DNA from: Trueperaceae bacterium
GTDB lineage: Bacteria > Deinococcota > Deinococci > Deinococcales > Trueperaceae
NCBI GenBank assembly: GCA_020431825.1
Contig: JAGQHN010000034.1
Location: forward strand, 1-43,547
DNA length: 43,547 nucleotides
Direction of reading: 5' to 3'
Shown: positions 41,821 through 43,547 of the stretch, one piece after another
Numbering within the stretch: the first letter of the stretch is position 1
Layout: each line of letters opens with the position of its first letter
Position numbers and translations under genes: made by a program
Notes under the pieces: model-generated
The model's input: the letters and a program-made list of their open reading frames with translations, nothing else
Databases searched by the model: none
Told to the model about the DNA's origin: nothing

Positions 41821-41886
41821 AAGAGCCTTTCCGACCAGCTCTCAAGTTTACAAAATTATGGTTTGGGATTATAGAAACTGGCTTAC

Positions 41887-41925
41887 GCAAAAAGCTCGAG
41901 TTCATAGAGGACTCGAGCTTTTTGC
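41887..41925 (-). terminator. Intrinsic terminator with 15 bp stem containing two CTCGAG
   Basis: Arms GCAAAAAGCTCGAGT (41887-41901) and ACTCGAGCTTTTTGC (41911-41925) are perfectly complementary with a 9 nt loop. The T-run inside the stem makes it usable in both directions. It lies downstream of the subtilase gene and upstream of mnmA, so it most likely ends the subtilase transcript. Confidence 0.8.
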
Positions 41926-41974
41926 CTTAGTATTTTTACCCTAGTTTGTTCCGGCTGCTTTTTCAGTAGATTGC

Positions 41975-43312
41975 TTAATCCCTGTATTCGCCATCACTAC
42001 TTGATTCTGAGCTGGGTTGCGGCTTTTTAACAAAGGCGGCAACATTGAGGCGGCCCGAAATGTCATAGGCAGAAAACCCAGGATTTTTTGCGTGAATATT
42101 ATCGGATGTGTCTCGCAGGTTTGTTTCAAAATATTTCTTGTACCAGTTAGGGTTTTTTGACAGTGCCAGACTCATGGCACCAGACACGATAGGGGCAGCA
42201 AAAGAAGTCCCTGAAACGTAACCAATGTGCGAGTCGGGTAAAACAGTCAAAAGGCTCTCTCCTGGAGCAAACAGTTCAACTTTACTGCCATAGGTTGAGA
42301 AGGTTGATTTGCGGTCCAGGCTATTGACACTGCCGACGCTTATAGCGTATCTGCCCCCATATTCGTTTGAAGTGGCGTAAGCAGCAGGATAAGTCACAGA
42401 AGTATTGCCTGAATTACCAGAGGATGAAACCAGCAAAATATTCTTGGTGTCGGTCGCATAGTCAACCATATACCGTAAGCTGCTAATATTTTCACTGCTT
42501 CCTACCGAAAGGTTAATAACATCAACCCTTTGCTGGATAGCCCAGTCAATTGCAGCAATAACATCGTCTAGATCACCTACCCCGTCTCCGCTCAGTACTC
42601 TTATGGGTAAGATTGTGGCATTTGGTGCGACCTGCAAAATTAAACCAGCGACTGCGGTGCCGTGTCCGTAGGCGTTCCCAGCTTCCTCTTGTGGATTAAC
42701 GTCATTATCAACAAAATCTTTCCAGCCTTCACGAGGGGCGAGTTTGCCTGCAAAGGCAGGATGTTTAAGATCAATGCCCGTATCAATGACAGCAACGGTA
42801 ACGCCCTGGCCAAGCTTGGGTGCATTGGCCTGACCTTCTGCTAACTGAATCTGTTGCCAGACTCCCACATTTTGAGTAAAGGTGTTTTGAGAAATACCAC
42901 TGGCCCAGGCGCTGTTACCACTAGACCAGGCACTGTAGCCGCTGGCCCATGCTCCAATCCCTGAGGCCCAGGCACTGTTGCCACTGGCCCAGGCGCTATT
43001 GCCCAGTGCTAAGAATTCGGGGTTGCCTAAGGCATTTTGATTAACCTCGGTGCTTAGGGTAGTCAGCTCTCCCTGTTCTTTAGAAAATCCAAGTACGGCA
43101 AAGCCTGCTTCTGGTTTAAAAACCACAGCTTGACCACCATAAAGGGTTTCAATAGCGGTTTGGGTGGCGTTACTATCAATAGTTACAGGAGCAAGATAGT
43201 AAGGAGCAACTTCTTTTCCTGCAGGGGATGAGGGAGTGCTACAGGCTGCCAGCAAAGCTAAAAAGCTTATAAGTAGTGGCAGTCTTAGTGACATAGAGAC
43301 GACGCGAAACAT
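41975..43312 (-). CDS. Subtilisin-like (S8) serine protease, lipoprotein
   Basis: This 445-residue protein has a lipoprotein signal ('LLISFLALLAAC', lipidated Cys24) and a propeptide-like region (about 30-100). Five NSAWASG-type heptads follow (105-139), and then a subtilase domain with the catalytic triad Asp177 ('VIDTGID'), His217 ('GHGTAVAG') and Ser370 ('GTSFAAP'), and the oxyanion Asn in 'SSSGNSG'. It resembles thermitase/fervidolysin-type subtilases. As a surface-anchored protease it would process envelope or external proteins. The ATG at 43312 follows GGAGG by 6 nt; a TTG two codons earlier is less likely. No CTCGAG occurs in the whole gene, unlike its neighbours. Confidence 0.93.
   Translation of the reverse strand: MFRVVSMSLRLPLLISFLALLAACSTPSSPAGKEVAPYYLAPVTIDSNATQTAIETLYGGQAVVFKPEAGFAVLGFSKEQGELTTLSTEVNQNALGNPEFLALGNSAWASGNSAWASGIGAWASGYSAWSSGNSAWASGISQNTFTQNVGVWQQIQLAEGQANAPKLGQGVTVAVIDTGIDLKHPAFAGKLAPREGWKDFVDNDVNPQEEAGNAYGHGTAVAGLILQVAPNATILPIRVLSGDGVGDLDDVIAAIDWAIQQRVDVINLSVGSSENISSLRYMVDYATDTKNILLVSSSGNSGNTSVTYPAAYATSNEYGGRYAISVGSVNSLDRKSTFSTYGSKVELFAPGESLLTVLPDSHIGYVSGTSFAAPIVSGAMSLALSKNPNWYKKYFETNLRDTSDNIHAKNPGFSAYDISGRLNVAAFVKKPQPSSESSSDGEYRD
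42896..43000 (-). repeat. Tandem 21 bp repeats encoding NSAWASG heptads
   Basis: Five in-frame units encode NSAWASG, NSAWASG, IGAWASG, YSAWSSG and NSAWASG between the propeptide and the catalytic domain of the subtilase. The copies differ by a few bases, so the array is old or under selection at the protein level. Confidence 0.8.
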
Positions 43313-43547
43313 AACCAACCTCCGAGTTGTAAGAGGGCTAAACCCTAGAGCATCTGATAAAGACAGAGACCGTAAATCAGCTTATCAAGCAGATTCCTAC
43401 AGAATTCTGACAAAAAGTGAAAAGTCAGAGAGGATATGAGAAACCCCGGTAGACTATAAAATCTGCCGATTAAGTACAACCAAGTTAAAAAAGTAGTTTA
43501 ATGAAAACGCTATTCCCCGGTCCATAACCGCTTCACGCTAGCTGAAA

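Larger units (their letters stand above)
510..41917. repeat. Highly iterated palindrome CTCGAG, 101 copies
   Basis: I counted 101 CTCGAG by eye; about 10 are expected at this length and composition. In genes, 68 are in the frame reading Leu-Glu, 21 read xx-Ser-Ser/Arg (TCG frame) and 8 read x-Arg-x (CGA frame). Four are intergenic (22810, 36298, 41895, 41912). Density is highest in the SARP-like gene (12 copies) and the ABC-F gene (9). It is lowest at 9878-11631, 30780-32639 and after 41917 (none). This is a HIP1-like signal with a different sequence from the cyanobacterial GCGATCGC. Confidence 0.85.

Noticed and set aside
510-41917. CTCGAG as cloning or assembly artefact (XhoI linkers)
   Set aside because: Sites are inside conserved codons of intact genes, spaced irregularly, and fit the reading frames; linkers would break them.
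42896-43000. Possible CRISPR-like or minisatellite array
   Set aside because: The 21 bp period is in frame and encodes heptads; there are no unique spacers and no cas genes.

Overview
The window looks like a chromosomal stretch of a mid-GC (roughly 47-48% by eye) bacterium, most likely in the Deinococcota. This is an inference from several signals. Many genes lack a Shine-Dalgarno sequence but carry a TANNNT -10-like hexamer 5-7 nt before the start codon, the leaderless layout known from Deinococcus. There is a SARP-type (BTAD/ATPase/TPR) regulator, many cell-envelope lipoproteins, a subtilase with NSAWASG-type heptads, a CBS-CBS AcuB with AcuC, and an allantoinase. I found no rRNA, tRNA, phage genes, insertion sequence or CRISPR array. 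Throughout, the hexamer CTCGAG is about ten times more frequent than chance (101 copies by hand count).

Layout. 1-2.6 kb: two universal stress proteins (the first cut by the window edge), a small membrane protein, a SAM methyltransferase and a DEDDh exonuclease. 2.6-7.6 kb, minus strand: a PPC-repeat lipoprotein, a DUF2971 protein, an LVIVD-repeat lipoprotein and a hicBA toxin-antitoxin pair. 7.7-10.4 kb, plus: an acuB-acuC-CE7 acetylesterase operon built around deacetylation. 10.5-16.8 kb: a large Ig/cadherin-like lipoprotein divergent from the SARP-like regulator; the 129 bp between them holds two direct repeats with an 11 bp period, the geometry of SARP operators. A membrane protein follows. 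16.8-19.7 kb, minus: a solute-binding/VWA protein with a membrane coiled-coil partner, and a small membrane ORF. 19.8-22.5 kb: a sulfatase convergent with a cytochrome P450. 22.5-24.3 kb: a structured leader ending in an intrinsic terminator, then a class V aminotransferase. 24.3-27.9 kb, minus: tldE-tldD, a YCII protein and a small membrane protein. 28-30.4 kb: a lipoprotein and an ABC-F ATPase.

30.4-37.7 kb is a coherent catabolic locus: a GntR/FCD repressor gene divergent from a five-gene Liv-type ABC importer and an allantoinase, with two TGTGCACA palindromes 22 bp apart and two good sigma70-type promoters in the shared 0.5 kb control region. It suggests a regulated uptake-and-hydrolysis system for allantoin or a similar ureide/hydantoin; the aminotransferase at 23.1 kb could belong to the same pathway. 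37.7-40.7 kb: a receiver-HEAT-GT2 glycosyltransferase operon, probably for exopolysaccharide. 40.7-43.3 kb, minus: mnmA and a subtilisin-like lipoprotein protease whose terminator stem is built from two CTCGAG sites.
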